Below are positions 24,464 through 36,099 of a stretch of DNA of 64,000 nt, piece by piece. Location: positions 57,009,853-57,073,852 of the forward strand of contig NC_079322.1 of the NCBI RefSeq assembly GCF_029931775.1. Direction: 5' to 3'. The first letter of the stretch is position 1, and every line of letters starts with the position of its first letter. The position numbers and the translations under genes are program-made. The notes beneath the pieces were generated by a model. The model saw only the letters and a list, made by a program, of their open reading frames with translations, was not told where the DNA came from and ran no database searches. The stretch comes from Euleptes europaea. Lineage: Eukaryota; Chordata; Lepidosauria; Squamata; Sphaerodactylidae.

Positions 24464-26650
24464 ACCCTTACATGATACCACTGTCTTGTATAGTTAAGTA
24501 GACAGTTCTGTTTATTTTAGTTTTTAATTAGCGCATGCAAAACCACAAATTTTGAAACAATAGTGGCAGCCAAACTGTAGTGTGAAGGGTAGTGGGTGCA
24601 TCCAAGGCATCAAACTGCTTTATGAATGAGTTGGATGTTTTAAAAAAAATCCTTAAAGTATGTACACATTCCTGGCACCAACATCTTCGCTAACAGCTAT
24701 ATGCATTCTCAACAAATCCAGTGTCATCTAGAGCATTTTCAATGTGTGAAAACATTCATGCCATACTATTAACAACCTGTCAAAGAAGGTCAGCATTATC
24801 CCCATCTTACAGGTGAGGTGCTCAAGCAGAGTTGTCGCTTGATGAAGGACATGTGGCAACCGGTCAATAGAGCTGTGATTTTTCTCCATGGTCTCCCTTT
24901 CAACTTGTGTAATGCAGATCTTAAACCTTGTCATGTATGCATGTACCTTAAGGATTTGACATTTGGTGATATGCAACTGGATATAGGGATCACCTCCACA
25001 GGGGGGGGGGGAATAGGTTGGATCTAATAATACTCATCAATAAATTTTCATCCAACTGAGAAATATTTAGCAGAAAGGAATTACTGGATCCACCTTGGCA
25101 ACAAGGAGTCAATCCATTATATTTGGGCTGAGGGGAAGGGGTATGAAAACACTGCTTGAACTGCAAGGGTTATTTCACATATGCAGAGCAACACCAGACA
25201 CTACAAAGATCCAGCAACGAGGCTTGTGTGAATCAGTCCTCAGTTTACTTCAGTGCTCAATCCATCACAGACACATAGGACCTATGTGACAAAGAAAAAG
25301 ACTCGAATGTTAACCTCACAGTGTGGAAATATGTTTTTCTAAAAGAGCAATTCCTTTGGGTAAGGCCCCAGTAAAATTAGTTTGGGGAATGGTATTAAAA
25401 GGGGGCTTTGGAATTGCTGCTGTGAGTTAATATGTTCCCAGATAAACTAGAAGGATTTTACTTTTCCAAAAGAAAATCCCATACTCACTGCACTTGACTA
25501 CTTCAGGTGATAAGGAATATCTTCTGAACAAACTGAAAGTCGATTTGAAAAAAAAAGATATCAGAAAACCTTATATTTATTAATATATAAATGAATTAAA
25601 TAGATGCTTTCTCATTTGGGTAGCAGCAGTGGGCATCCAACACCAGTCTAAACTTTGTCCCATGTGGAGGCAAAGAAGCTCATGATACACAGCCTGGGAA
25701 CACAGATTATAGCAGCAAATAACGGGGAAGGCTGCAGATGAACCTATCTTATGCCAGATCAGACCACTGGATCATCTAGCTTAGTCTGCTTTGACTGACA
25801 GAAGCTCCAGGGACCCTGTGTTTGTCCAAAGAAAAAATCCAAACAAAAAAGCTACATGGATGGTACCTTTCATTAAGATCAACCAAAAGTCTTCACCCAG
25901 CTGGACTGTTTAAAACAAAGGTCCAAAAAAGCTTGGAGGGGGGACACACACACACAATAGTCTATAGACTCTTGGGCCGAAAAGGTCTTTCAATACAGAA
26001 GATCTTCTGTGCGTGCCCCATCATCTGACTATATGGTTATTTTATGACCACTGCAAATGCCACAAAAAATATCCCACCTGCACTTCTAGAGGACATGGTC
26101 TGCATCTTTCTAGTATGTCCCCAGATTTAGCAAAGGCAACCTCGTTCAACAGTGCAAACAATATTTGCACAGTTGTGAGCACTCCTTGTTTATGGAAGCA
26201 GCCAGCTTTATATTGGAAATGCAAAACCATTAAGTTAACAACTGAGTCTTGTTCTAAGGAACATGCAGAAACTGGATACCTACAGGTAAATGAGATTTTG
26301 ATGGTAGGTAATTTTCCCTGTGTCCAAATACAGCAGATGCTCTTCCTCCTAGCATTGGGAGAGGCAGGGGGAAAGCACCGAATTTGTGAGGAATAAGTAT
26401 GCAGAAGCTTGGGGGGGGGGGTTGTTACAAAGAATTCTTCTTGAAACAAAAAACCTGATTAAGCCGCTAATTTCATGTAAAGGAAGTTATGATGAGTATG
26501 TCTCTCTTGGACATAGCACTCATACAAAATAATGGATTTTGGCTTCCAAAAGTGTACATTTCTGTTATATACAAATGTATGCATAGAAATGGTTACAGAT
26601 TGCACAATTTATAAGTATATCCAAAATTCTACTCATTTTGATTATTGTAC
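24464..26650. other. Mostly unique DNA
   Basis: A fragment of the second tRNA-SINE family lies at about 25735-25810 ('CCAGATCAGACCACTGGATC'). G11 runs occur at 25001-25011 and 26411-26421. Opposed ORFs over 26013-26449 lack motifs. Confidence 0.4.
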
Positions 26651-26658
26651 AGGCTTAT

Positions 26659-26928
26659 TTAACTCTCCGATAATGTGTTCCATTTTATTTGGATGGGGTC
26701 CATAAAATCTCTGATTTCCTTCTTCCTTTTAGCACTCTTCAGAATCCTTTGTTTGGGAGAAGAATGTCTTGCAGAAGCCAGATAATGCAAGCACTTTTCT
26801 TTAATTTTCTTCTTTGTCTGTGCGTGTCTCATATTAAAAAGCCAGGCTGAATTTAAACCAGCAGGGATGTTTTTCCCTGCAATTGACATTTCTGTTCCCT
26901 CTGGAATTAATTCTGAATCTTTTGCCAT
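26659..26928 (-). other. Unexplained 89-codon ORF
   Basis: The ORF runs from ATG to stop and encodes a Lys-rich protein with MAKDSELIPEGTEMS near the start, a cluster HAQTKKKIKEK in the middle and AKRKKEIRDFMDPI near the end. Its composition looks more protein-like than other ORFs nearby. I recognise no family, and no repeat covers it. There is no visible promoter, splice context or neighbour that argues for expression. It may be chance, a lone exon or a retrocopy remnant. Confidence 0.2.
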
Positions 26929-27221
26929 TAAGAGTCATGAACAAGATTAGCATTCAAATTTGCTATTAAAACAATATGTTTGAATAATGTTGAACACTTT
27001 TCTTGTTGCTGGGTACTATACAGGACTTGGAACAAGAATACTAGTTCTAAAACAGGCACACTGGTAGTTACTTCCAAATACATAAATAGTTGAAATTGAA
27101 TGAAAATGTGAACTCAGCTGTACCTCACTGTACCTGTCCCCTCTGACTACTTCTCTTAAATCTAGCAATAGATTAAGCAAATGTGTAGCCACAATGGGCA
27201 AGATGCTGAATTCATTAGTAT

Positions 27222-27453
27222 TTTACTTAATTCATTTATACCCTGCCTTTCCCCCCAGCGGGGACTCAAAGTAGCTTATATTGTTCTCCTAACCTCCATT
27301 TTATCCTCACAACAACCCTGTGAGGTAGGCCAGGCTGAGTGTGTAGATGATTGGCCCAAGGTGACTCAGCAAGCTTCCATAGCAGTGTGGGGATTTGAGC
27401 CTGGGTCACCCAGATCTTAGTGTAGCACTCTAACTACTATACCACACTGATCT
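27222..27453 (-). repeat. tRNA-derived SINE (MIR/CORE-like)
   Basis: On the minus strand the tRNA-like head includes 'TAGTAGTTAGAGTGCTAC' and GGCTCAAATCCCC, followed by 'CACCTTGGGCC' and 'CCTCACAGGGTTGTTGTGAG'. The low-coordinate end is AT-rich. Confidence 0.75.
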
Positions 27454-28583
27454 TTTAAAACCATGTGGAACCTTCATGGCTTAGAAATCACCCTTTCTAT
27501 AGTAGCCTACATACTGCAGAGTAGGGCCCTGAGCTATAAAGTGCCTTTGCTTCACGAAGGCATTATATAAGGGCAAGGAACAGGGGTCCCTTAGTAACTC
27601 CCCCAAGGCAAATGTAATACCCTTTCAGAGAGCAAATTATCTATGCCTTTCTCTCCCTTCTAAAACTCATTTATTTTGGAAGATGTTTGGCTACTGATTA
27701 TATATTTTATATTACATTAGTAGGTTTGGGTTGTAAATGACTGTTTTAATACATTTCATGAAGGGCAGCTTTAACTTGAGAAAGGTGAGATAAGGAGGTT
27801 ATTCAGTCTAAAACCACAGCAGTTGAAAATGTTAATCCAGAAGCCAGGTTCGGTTTAAAAGTGTAAAACCCCTCTCCTGTTGGATTTTGAAGATATACTT
27901 CAAGGGATTGTTCCCCATCATTTAAAAACCACACATTTAGCCACATTCATCTTTTTGGGGGGATGGGTTTTCCGTTGATTGTGCTGGACCTCACAGAACA
28001 CATGAAGCAGAGTAATATCACATAAATTTGGGCCCCAGGCCCATTTGGTCCTTCCTTTTGTTTTAAAATTTAAAGGGAGGGGGAGCCAAATATCAGCTAT
28101 CTGCTCACCTTGTTATTTTCTATGAAAGCAAACCTAGCCCCTTTAAAATTTAATCCTTTAAAATTTAAAGTGATCATGTGCCACTAAATAGCTGTTGGCC
28201 AGGCAAGCTGCCTCAAAACCCAAAGTACCCCCCAAATTCCAGATTAATTACTATTACTCCTGGAATTTAGGGAGTATCCTCGGTCAAGCTGATTCAAAAC
28301 AGCAATTTTCGGATATACTTTCAGTTCTGGTACCCAAATGCACATCCCTAATCAGAAATTCACTTCTTCCCTGTCCTCCACTATCCCTGTTATTATATAG
28401 TTGCTTCACCACTACCACAAGGGGAGAGGATGCCCCAGAAGCCGACTCCGTTGTCCTTGACCGATGGCAACAGCACCCTCGCACACCTGACAGGGATCCT
28501 GCAGGAGAGTGAGGCGAAATCACTTTATCCCGCAGAAGCAGTTACCTCAAAGTAATGAACAGGAATGTGTAACATCCCCACAT
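27454..28583. other. No recognised gene
   Basis: Mostly AT-rich sequence. The end of the block (28420-28515) is GC-richer and encodes opposed ORFs on both strands. I could not assign it. Confidence 0.35.
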
Positions 28584-28760
28584 ACATAAGAACATAAGAA
28601 AAGCCCTGCTGGATCAGACCAAAGCCCATCAAGTTCAGCAGTCTGTTCACACAGTGGCCAACCAGGTGCCTCTAGGAAGCCCACAAACAAGATGACCATA
28701 GGCTAGGGTGCATTGTTAGGCCTCATGTACCCTGAAGCTGTCTGTCAACGTAGCAGGTCC
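28584..28760 (-). repeat. CR1-like LINE 3' tail (same family as 53945)
   Basis: ACATAAGAACATAAGAAAAG, then CCCTGCTGGATCAGACC and CACAGTGGCCAACCAGG, is the reverse complement of the tail at 54370-54470. Only the extreme 3' end is kept. Confidence 0.75.
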
Positions 28761-31061
28761 TTAAGTTTCAGACAGATTATAGGGTTAAAGTAGATTCAAA
28801 ATGTTTTTCGATTAATATAATGCATCCGTAGAAGTGGCTTTAATATTTTATTTCTGTGCCATTGCATGATATGCAGAATATTGAAATGTTACAGCTACTT
28901 GACAAAATATGAACTAGGTTGCATAGGTTAGTACTTTCAGGCAGCAGAATGTTGCTCTAGTCCACCGAGGCATCGAGATTCACAGTGTGCGGAGGAGAAA
29001 AAGGATTTAAAGCATTTCTATTAAAATATATTTTAATAGCTGGTGTTATCCTTGGGCATAACAAAAGCTAAATTTTGTTGATACATCATATAATCCAGTC
29101 AGTTCCTCTCCTCCCCCCTTTTTTTACTCTGAAATAAAGTACAGGTTTGCAAAAATAACTAGAAGTCTATTCACTTTTTTTAAGCAAATGTATGTCAAAG
29201 TACAGCATGTAGGGGAGTTGGTTTTTGTTTTTTGCTTTGTTTAACACTTTACACAAAACCAAAAGATGAGTTCCATGCTAACAAAATACAGTCAGTAAAA
29301 ATTGAATTCTGATGCTTTAAGCAAATTGCATTTTGTAATATCGACGTCTACAGGATTGTAATGATACAGCAGATAACTTCGGATTTCTCTAAAATAAAAC
29401 AATTTAGCAACTTGATTACATTGTATAATTTATATACATCAGACACACAAAGCATATGAAATTCCAGTGAATATCTTAAAGTTCTGCAGGCAGTTCCAGA
29501 AGAAAATATAGCTCCAGCAGGGTTCAGAGTTTGCTGTTTGTGCAATCTAAGGTTTCGATCAAAAGATGAGACATACATCCTTTGGAGACTCACATATACA
29601 ACTTTGCTTTGCATGTTTCTGCTCATAAAAAGGTAGTATTATGAGTTTGGCTCTCTTGGTTATTGTGAACGGGCTTATAGATACTCTTGTTTTGCATATC
29701 TGGAAAGATTATCAAAGGAGGAAAAGGTGTGATCTGTTATATCGGTTCATGCAAAAAAATTTAAGAATCCATGTAATGCATTTCATTAAAACCAGCCACA
29801 TGACACAAATTATCATGCAAACATTTGAGCTCCTCAGAACGCTTCATCAGGCTAGATATTACTAAAAAAAAAAAAAAAAAAACCCACCCACAAATTTAAA
29901 CCTGAGGTGAGGGGCCAGATTTTTAAGTTCACAGTCTCTAGACCTGCTTATGCTACTATTCTTTGTGAGAGGCTGAGCTGGCATGTTGCTTTGCATCCTG
30001 GGATGAAGTGGTAAATAATAGAGAGTCATCTCACTGGAAAAAAATCCTTATTTAGAACACTTGTATGTTGCCCCTCCTGACCTGCTCAAGCAGCTCACAA
30101 CTAATGCTGTGAAGCAGACTGAAGCGAATAGACAGTAAAAACAATTAAAAACTTCTATAGAATAGCTAAAAATAAAAGATGGCATTCCTTTGTTTAAGCC
30201 TGCTGCCTTAAGGAGACTATGGTAGGTGCCAGGTGAGCCTCTAGGGGGAGCATTCCAAAATAAAGCGCTGCAAATTCCAAATGTTTCTCAATACAGAGCA
30301 AGATGCACAATTCTCTTTGAAGGCTAACAGTAAAAGTAAAACACAAATGAGACTCTTCCCCTTGTAGATGTTCATTCTCTGGCTCTAAACTGAAGAACAT
30401 TACAGAATTAGAAATTGTCTCTAATTTTAATTTAGCAAAAGTTTGCATTTGCTAGCAGAAACCATTGGATTGTGCTAGTGGTTAGGAGGAGGGCTTTTTA
30501 ATGTTAATCACCAATGGGTTTCAATTTGCTATTTAAATATTAACTGAAGTTTATGCAGTAGGTAAAGTAAAATATTTCAAACACAGAAAATCTAATCATT
30601 TTATTAAACATTAAACTAATCCTTCCAAATACTTCTGTATTTGAAATTGCTTTATAATGAAGTGAAAGTAGCAGTTACTGTACAATGGAAAATTGAAAAC
30701 TAAGAACACAATGCTTTCTAGCCCTCTTATAGAACACTTAGGGTATATGTTTATTGTAGTTTCAGAATGTTTATTCTAGTTTTCAAAGCAGACTTCAATT
30801 AAAAATACTTACTCACAGCAAGTTCATACATTACAGGTTATTACAGTTGTCTAAAACCAGGCCTGCATGGAAGGGTTCCATATGGGAGGAAACACTGGCA
30901 TACATCCAACCATGCAGTTCTGCTGATGGAATGGCATTTCAGTTTTTGGAAGAGAGCGCAGTGATTTCTGCTGATTTCACCCCACATGGACTCTATGCTG
31001 TTCCTGAGGGCCCACTGACCTCAGGAGGTTATGTGGGCTGCAGAAGCAAGGGGAAAGGAGT
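28761..31061. other. AT-rich DNA with one unclassified repeat
   Basis: An unclassified repeat related to the one at 38400 lies at about 30045-30265 ('CTGCTCAAGCAGCTCACAAC'). An A-run lies at about 29865-29882. No exon is seen. Confidence 0.35.
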
Positions 31062-31180
31062 AGTAGTAGAAGAGTTGGTTTTTATACCCCAGTTTTCTAT
31101 ACTGAAAAGAGAATCAAACTGGCTTACAATCACCTTCCCTTCCCCTCCCCACAACAGATATCCTGTGAGGTAGGTGGGAG
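31062..31180 (-). repeat. SINE fragment (MIR/CORE-like)
   Basis: 'GTAGAAGAGTTGGTTTTTAT' and 'CCTGTGAGGTAGGTGGG' match the 3' half of the tRNA-derived SINE seen at 601 and 27222. The tRNA-like head is missing. Confidence 0.5.
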
Positions 31181-32595
31181 TGTTTCTCTTCCCTCGTCTC
31201 CAAGCTGGGCCGGGACAGAAATTGTTTTTAATCTCTACGTTGCAAAAGGTAAAAGACAAAGCTCCTCTTTCTCCCTCCCACCTCTAGTTGGGTGGAGACC
31301 AAAGCAATGCTTCTGAGCTCCCCATTGCAAAAGGGACAGGAAAAAAGCTTGGTGTTTTTTTTTCTATTTTCTCTCCAGGTGGGGAAAAAGGAAAGGAAAT
31401 CATCTGGGCTTATGACTACCTTGTGCTAAATTTGCAGCAAAGTTTCCAGGATGGGAGATAAGAAGAACCCAGCTTCTACCTGATCAGCTTGGAATAGACT
31501 CCTGATTTCCCACCCACCCCCATAATTTTGTTTGGTACCCAGCAAATTTTCCCCAGCAGGCAGTCAGAGGCTGACTCCCATCCGGTATTTGGCTGCCTGA
31601 TCACCACTGGCAAATGGAAGTGAGCTAAACTAGCAGGAGTTTGAGCATCCCTGGTGTTTAACCATATTGTCTGTAACTATACTGAAACTCAGAACTTGGA
31701 ACATTTCTTGGCTGGCAGCATGACACTTTGCAGAAGAAGATACTAACATTTCCATGTGATTATGGGATCTATTTATTAGGCTACTTGCAAAGGTTATTGC
31801 CCATGTGACACATAAGGCAGTCCTCAATTAGTATGGAAAACAAACTTCACTGCATCACTGCATAAATGTTTTACAGTTGAACATTGCTCTTCAAGTATGT
31901 AGAGGTTGTACAATGGTAAAAACTAAAAATTAGCAAATAAAGAGACACACATCTTTGCAATTTAATTTGTGTATATTAGGGTGGAGTGCAAGCAAATCAG
32001 GGCAGATGGTCCATTTTGGTAGTTTAGAAACCAAACAAATTATCTATGCTGCAAGCTTTGATAGCACTGGCCATCTATTTTGGGTGTGGGCGCCAGAACT
32101 AAGAGTGCCAACCAACTGTTCAGCTTATGGGTATCCATATTTATTTATTTTACTCCAGCAGGAGTAAAAGCAGCTTAGTGGTGGGGAGAGGGGAGGCGAA
32201 TTTTTTAATGGAAAACAGTAGGGATGAAAAGTTAAAGGACCCCTAATTTTTCTCTCATCATCCAAACAGCAACTCTTGAAACTACATTTGAGAGAAAGGT
32301 CTGTTAAAATGATCATGGAAATAAATGTAATGTGCAGTTTCACTCTCAGATCTGCTCATGGGGGTCTCTAGATCTGACCATGGAGTTAAGACTCTAAGGT
32401 CGAAAATGCATGGGCATTTTGTCATGCAAGTCTCCCCCAAATATAGTGAATCTCCATTTTGTAAATGCATGGCCACCGGCTGCCTGCAGAATCAACCCAC
32501 CTTTCTCCGAAATTTACCCAAGTTTCCCAATCCCTGGTTTGTCATGACTTAAAAGAAATAATCACTTCAACTCACAATGTTATCTTGTGCATTTA
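31181..32595. other. No recognised gene
   Basis: Mixed sequence. A short ATTTATTTATTT piece at about 32138-32150 may be a SINE tail. No exon is seen. Confidence 0.35.
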
Positions 32596-32805
32596 AGCGC
32601 GCAGGCCACCTCCCCTTCTGACATTCCCCTCCCATCCTGAGAGAGGTGCCGCCGCCAGAGCAGGAGAAGGCAAGGCGGAGGGCCAAGAGAGGCGGTAGCG
32701 ACAGACACCTGGGAGCAACGGCCCAGCTGGCAGCTGCCAGATGGCCTTCCCTGGCAGCCAGCCCCTCTACTGCCTGTCCGACAACTGAAGTCCCTCTCAT
32801 GTGTT
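32596..32805. other. Short GC-rich patch
   Basis: About 200 bp is sharply richer in G+C and CpG than its flanks. ORFs of 63-77 codons on both strands follow from the composition. It could be a remnant of a GC-rich mobile element. No promoter motif is evident. Confidence 0.35.
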
Positions 32806-32909
32806 CAGTTTTTTGTTCTTGGATTAGAAAAGTGTGAGAGCTGAAAGGGTCAAACCAATGACTCTAGCCATGTGTTAATGGCCAATGACTCCTTTTTGCT
32901 ACCCGTCTC

Positions 32910-33110
32910 CTAATACATTTTTATCTTGCTCAGGGCAGGATGCATAATTCTAACCTTCCCATTTAATCCTCACAACAAGTTTATGTGCTAGGTTAAGATG
33001 AAGGGCAGCATCTGGCCCAAGCTCACCAAGTAAGCTTCACGGCAGGGTGGGAATTTGACCCTAGGTCTCCCACATCCTAATCTGACACTCTTATAACACA
33101 ACACTTGCTC
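32910..33110 (-). repeat. tRNA-derived SINE (MIR/CORE-like), worn
   Basis: 'CCTCACAACAAGTTTATG', 'CTGGCCCAAGCTCACC' and 'GGGTGGGAATTTGACCC' on the plus strand match the family in minus orientation. Confidence 0.65.
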
Positions 33111-34040
33111 CTGGAATAAGATTCCTCATTAAACAGAAGGGAGTTGTGGGATCTGAATGTATTATTTTTATATTCATTCCTCCATAAGCCATTATACGTT
33201 GACAGCTGTTCCTTATTTTTGGTCTCTGTTGCTTTTTCAACAGTTTCCAAAAACAGCTCTTTCATACAAAATCAATATCTCTAATTCTCAGTGTGGCCCC
33301 ACATGTGGATACTTAAATCCAGACAGTGGGGATGTAAACAGATAAGACAGATCTTTCTACACACCTGAGAAAAACCCCAGGTTTGCAAATTACCTGAATT
33401 CTAAATTTCAGGGATCCCCCTGAAAGTGGCCCCTGCATATCTAAATACATTGGAAGGTTAAAACCTCACAAAGTAATAGAAGCAGCAACAGTACCTTTAA
33501 GAAAGGACATCTTGGTGGCGACTGTGTGGGTTTCTAGGCAACTACAATAACATTGCCAGCTTTCAGTCCTTGGTTTTGGTTAGTACAAGGGATAAGGCAG
33601 TGCCCTTTCCAGGGCTGTTTTGACCTCACATGACACCCTTGCAAGTGGGGTGAGAAAAGGGGATGAAAAGCAGCAAGGGAACAAGAAATTGGGGCCAAAA
33701 GGTGAGGGAAGGGGAAAGGGAGACAAAATATAGCGAGCAGTGAAAGGGTTTTCTCTCTTCCACAAGCCTTGCGGGTCTGCAGTTTGTCTTTTTAAAATAA
33801 GGAATGTGTGTCTGCTGCAACAGATGTAAAGTATGTGTGCAGTTTTCTGTGCTATTTCTTTTAAAACAACAGAGCAGCAGAGGTCCAATGCTTCCCCCTT
33901 CATTCACATGTATTTTTAACAAGCATGAAACAGTACATATCTGTTTCATTCACATCTTAAAATACCACACATGTATTTCGTACATGAGTATCATACATCA
34001 CTATAAAAGGTACCATAGAACATGTCCACTCCAGCAATAC
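33111..34040. other. No recognised feature
   Basis: No familiar repeat or exon is seen. Overlapping minus-strand ORFs at 33580-33949 sit in two frames of the same bases and are not convincing. Confidence 0.35.
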
Positions 34041-34495
34041 ATATACCAGAGCCCTTCCATCTGCTCTTCTTGACAGGAGGTATGCCAGCCTCCCTTACGA
34101 ATTCCGCCTCTGTCCATGCCAATCTGGAACGGTGGAAACGGTTGAACATGTGCTATTACACAGCCCATTTTATCAAGACAAACGCAAAACGCTCATTGAT
34201 CCATTTTTGTCTAGCTTCCCAGATAGAGACAGAGTTAGCTATACCACCTTACTATTAGATGATTCTGTTAAAGATATTACCTATCAGGTTGCGAGGTTCT
34301 GTGCTAAGGCATGTGCAATAAGGCAGAATAAGCTGTTAAAATGACTTTTACGTCAAACAGACTATTTTACCAAGAGCTGTTGTAACTAAATTTACAATTT
34401 TTTGAGCAAATATCAGACATTCTGTTTTAATTATTATGATATCTCTTTTTGTAAAAACGGGTCTTTGACCATAATAAACAAATGATGATGATGAT
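34041..34495 (+). repeat. Non-LTR LINE 3' end with zinc-finger remnant
   Basis: The plus strand encodes EFRLCPCQSGTVETVEHVLL, then HSPFYQDKR and VARFCAKACAIRQNK, then stop. C-P-C...H...H is the C-terminal finger of several LINE reverse-transcriptase proteins. It is followed by a short 3' UTR and an (ATG)n tail at about 34480-34494. The clade is not certain. Confidence 0.7.
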
Positions 34496-35228
34496 ATACC
34501 AGAGATGACTGGAAAACTAGGTGTTTTTCTTCCTTTTCTTCATTATTCTAGTTAATATTATCCCATGCTATCCTAAGATACGCAGATCCTTATTTGCACT
34601 GGGGTTTGGGGGCACAGACAGAAAATTCTGAGCGCACTTTACCTTTCAGTGTACGTACAATATTATAATTCCAGCAAACTACGAAGTTTAAACAAAACCA
34701 AGCCATTCCAAATCAATAATTAGTAAATTACGAACTATGAAAAACTTGCTAAGCAACCAAGTATCTGAAATATTCCAAGAGTAATATTTATAATCTTACA
34801 TAACTTGAGGATATTTGGATTTGTGGCAGTAGGTACATTTCTTGACTTACACTGCTACCCTGAATATTAAATGAAGTAATAATTTCTATTTTCCAGGCTA
34901 GCAAAACCACTACTATACTCTGGCAATGAAGTATTGACCCTTTTCATTAAAAAAATAATATTTCATAATAGATGCTATTCGTTGGCACTGAGCATCAAAT
35001 CAAGCATTTACCAAAGGAGACGGCAACACTCAGCCATATGAATATCATTTATGTCCCTTTCGCACCAAGCTGTAATATCATCTTTTTCTCACTTTGAGAA
35101 AACAAGCTATTCCTCTTGCACAATGGAGTGAAACAATCTGATAGGAAGAGAGTCTTGTGAGAATCTAAATCAGCTCTGAGCCTGTTTTAATTAGCTTCCT
35201 AGCCCTTACCCTGCCCATAGTAAAATGA
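34496..35228. other. No recognised feature
   Basis: AT-rich apparently unique sequence with no exon or repeat I recognise. Confidence 0.4.
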
Positions 35229-35685
35229 CCTTAAGAGGGCAATCCTGAAGCGGGGGGTATATCTACAGTGGCCAGCTTCCTGGCTTCAGAGGCTTCCCGG
35301 CCGCCGCGGAGCCTAATTTTTTTTTTTTTTTTAAAGGGGGGGAATGCCCCATTGAAAACAGCAAGGCTACACCACCAAAAAGGTGATGCAGCCTCGCCAC
35401 CACTCAAGGGGGTGTTCCTGGGGCAAAAGGGCTGTGGAAGCTGCCTAAAGGTAGCTCCATCCCCAGGAATGCCCCCCCATGCTGGCACAGGTTCTGCCTT
35501 CTGCGAAAGGCCTGCCAGCGTGGCTGCGCTGGCAGTGAGGGCTAGCGGTGCCTGGACACCGGCATGTTTTCCCCCGCACTGGCACCGGTGCCACCTTAAT
35601 CCGTGATAAGATGGCACCTACGCTGGTGCGGGGTCACACTGGCTCCAAAGGAGCTTTCTCCCCCCCCCCTTCAGGAATGGGCTGC
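35229..35685. mobile_element. GC-rich MITE, AGCCCATTCCTGAA family
   Basis: A GC-rich body lies between a left end GGCAATCCTGAAG and a right end CTTCAGGAATGGGCTGCC. An inner T-run lies at 35317-35331. It has relatives at 55942-56240 and 62847-63334. ORFs on both strands reflect composition. Confidence 0.6.
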
Positions 35686-35866
35686 CCCTATGTGAATAAA
35701 GAAATTGTGAATCCTATATTATCCAGGGAAAAAGCTAGGAGAGAAAACAGTCAGTTTGCTGCTGGTCAGAGGTTTATTTTATCTCCGTTAAATAATAATA
35801 GAAATTTAGAACTTTCTACTCTACACATGCCTTTTAATACACTCAAAACACCATGTCATTCTACTG

Positions 35867-36097
35867 TGTGTGTGTGTGTGTGTGTAAAGTGCCGTCAAGT
35901 CGCAGCCAAATTATGGCGACCCCTTTATGGGGTTTTCAAGGCAAGAGACTAACAGAGGTGGTTTGCCAGTGCCTTCCTCTGTATAGCAACCCTGGACTTC
36001 CTTGGTGGTCTCCCATCCAAATACTAACCAGGGCTGACCCTGCTTAGCTTCTGAGATCTGACAAGATCAGGCTAGCCTGGGCCATCCAGGTCAGGGC
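35867..36097 (-). repeat. 5S-SINE, complete, with perfect 12-bp duplication
   Basis: In minus orientation it has a full 5S-like head (starting GCCCTGACCTGGATGGCCC) and a BovB tail ending in a (CA) run, seen as (TG) at 35867-35885. GTCATTCTACTG flanks it at 35855-35866 and 36098-36109. It is on the NEBL strand, 1.8 kb past the stop codon. Confidence 0.93.
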
Positions 36098-36099
36098 GT

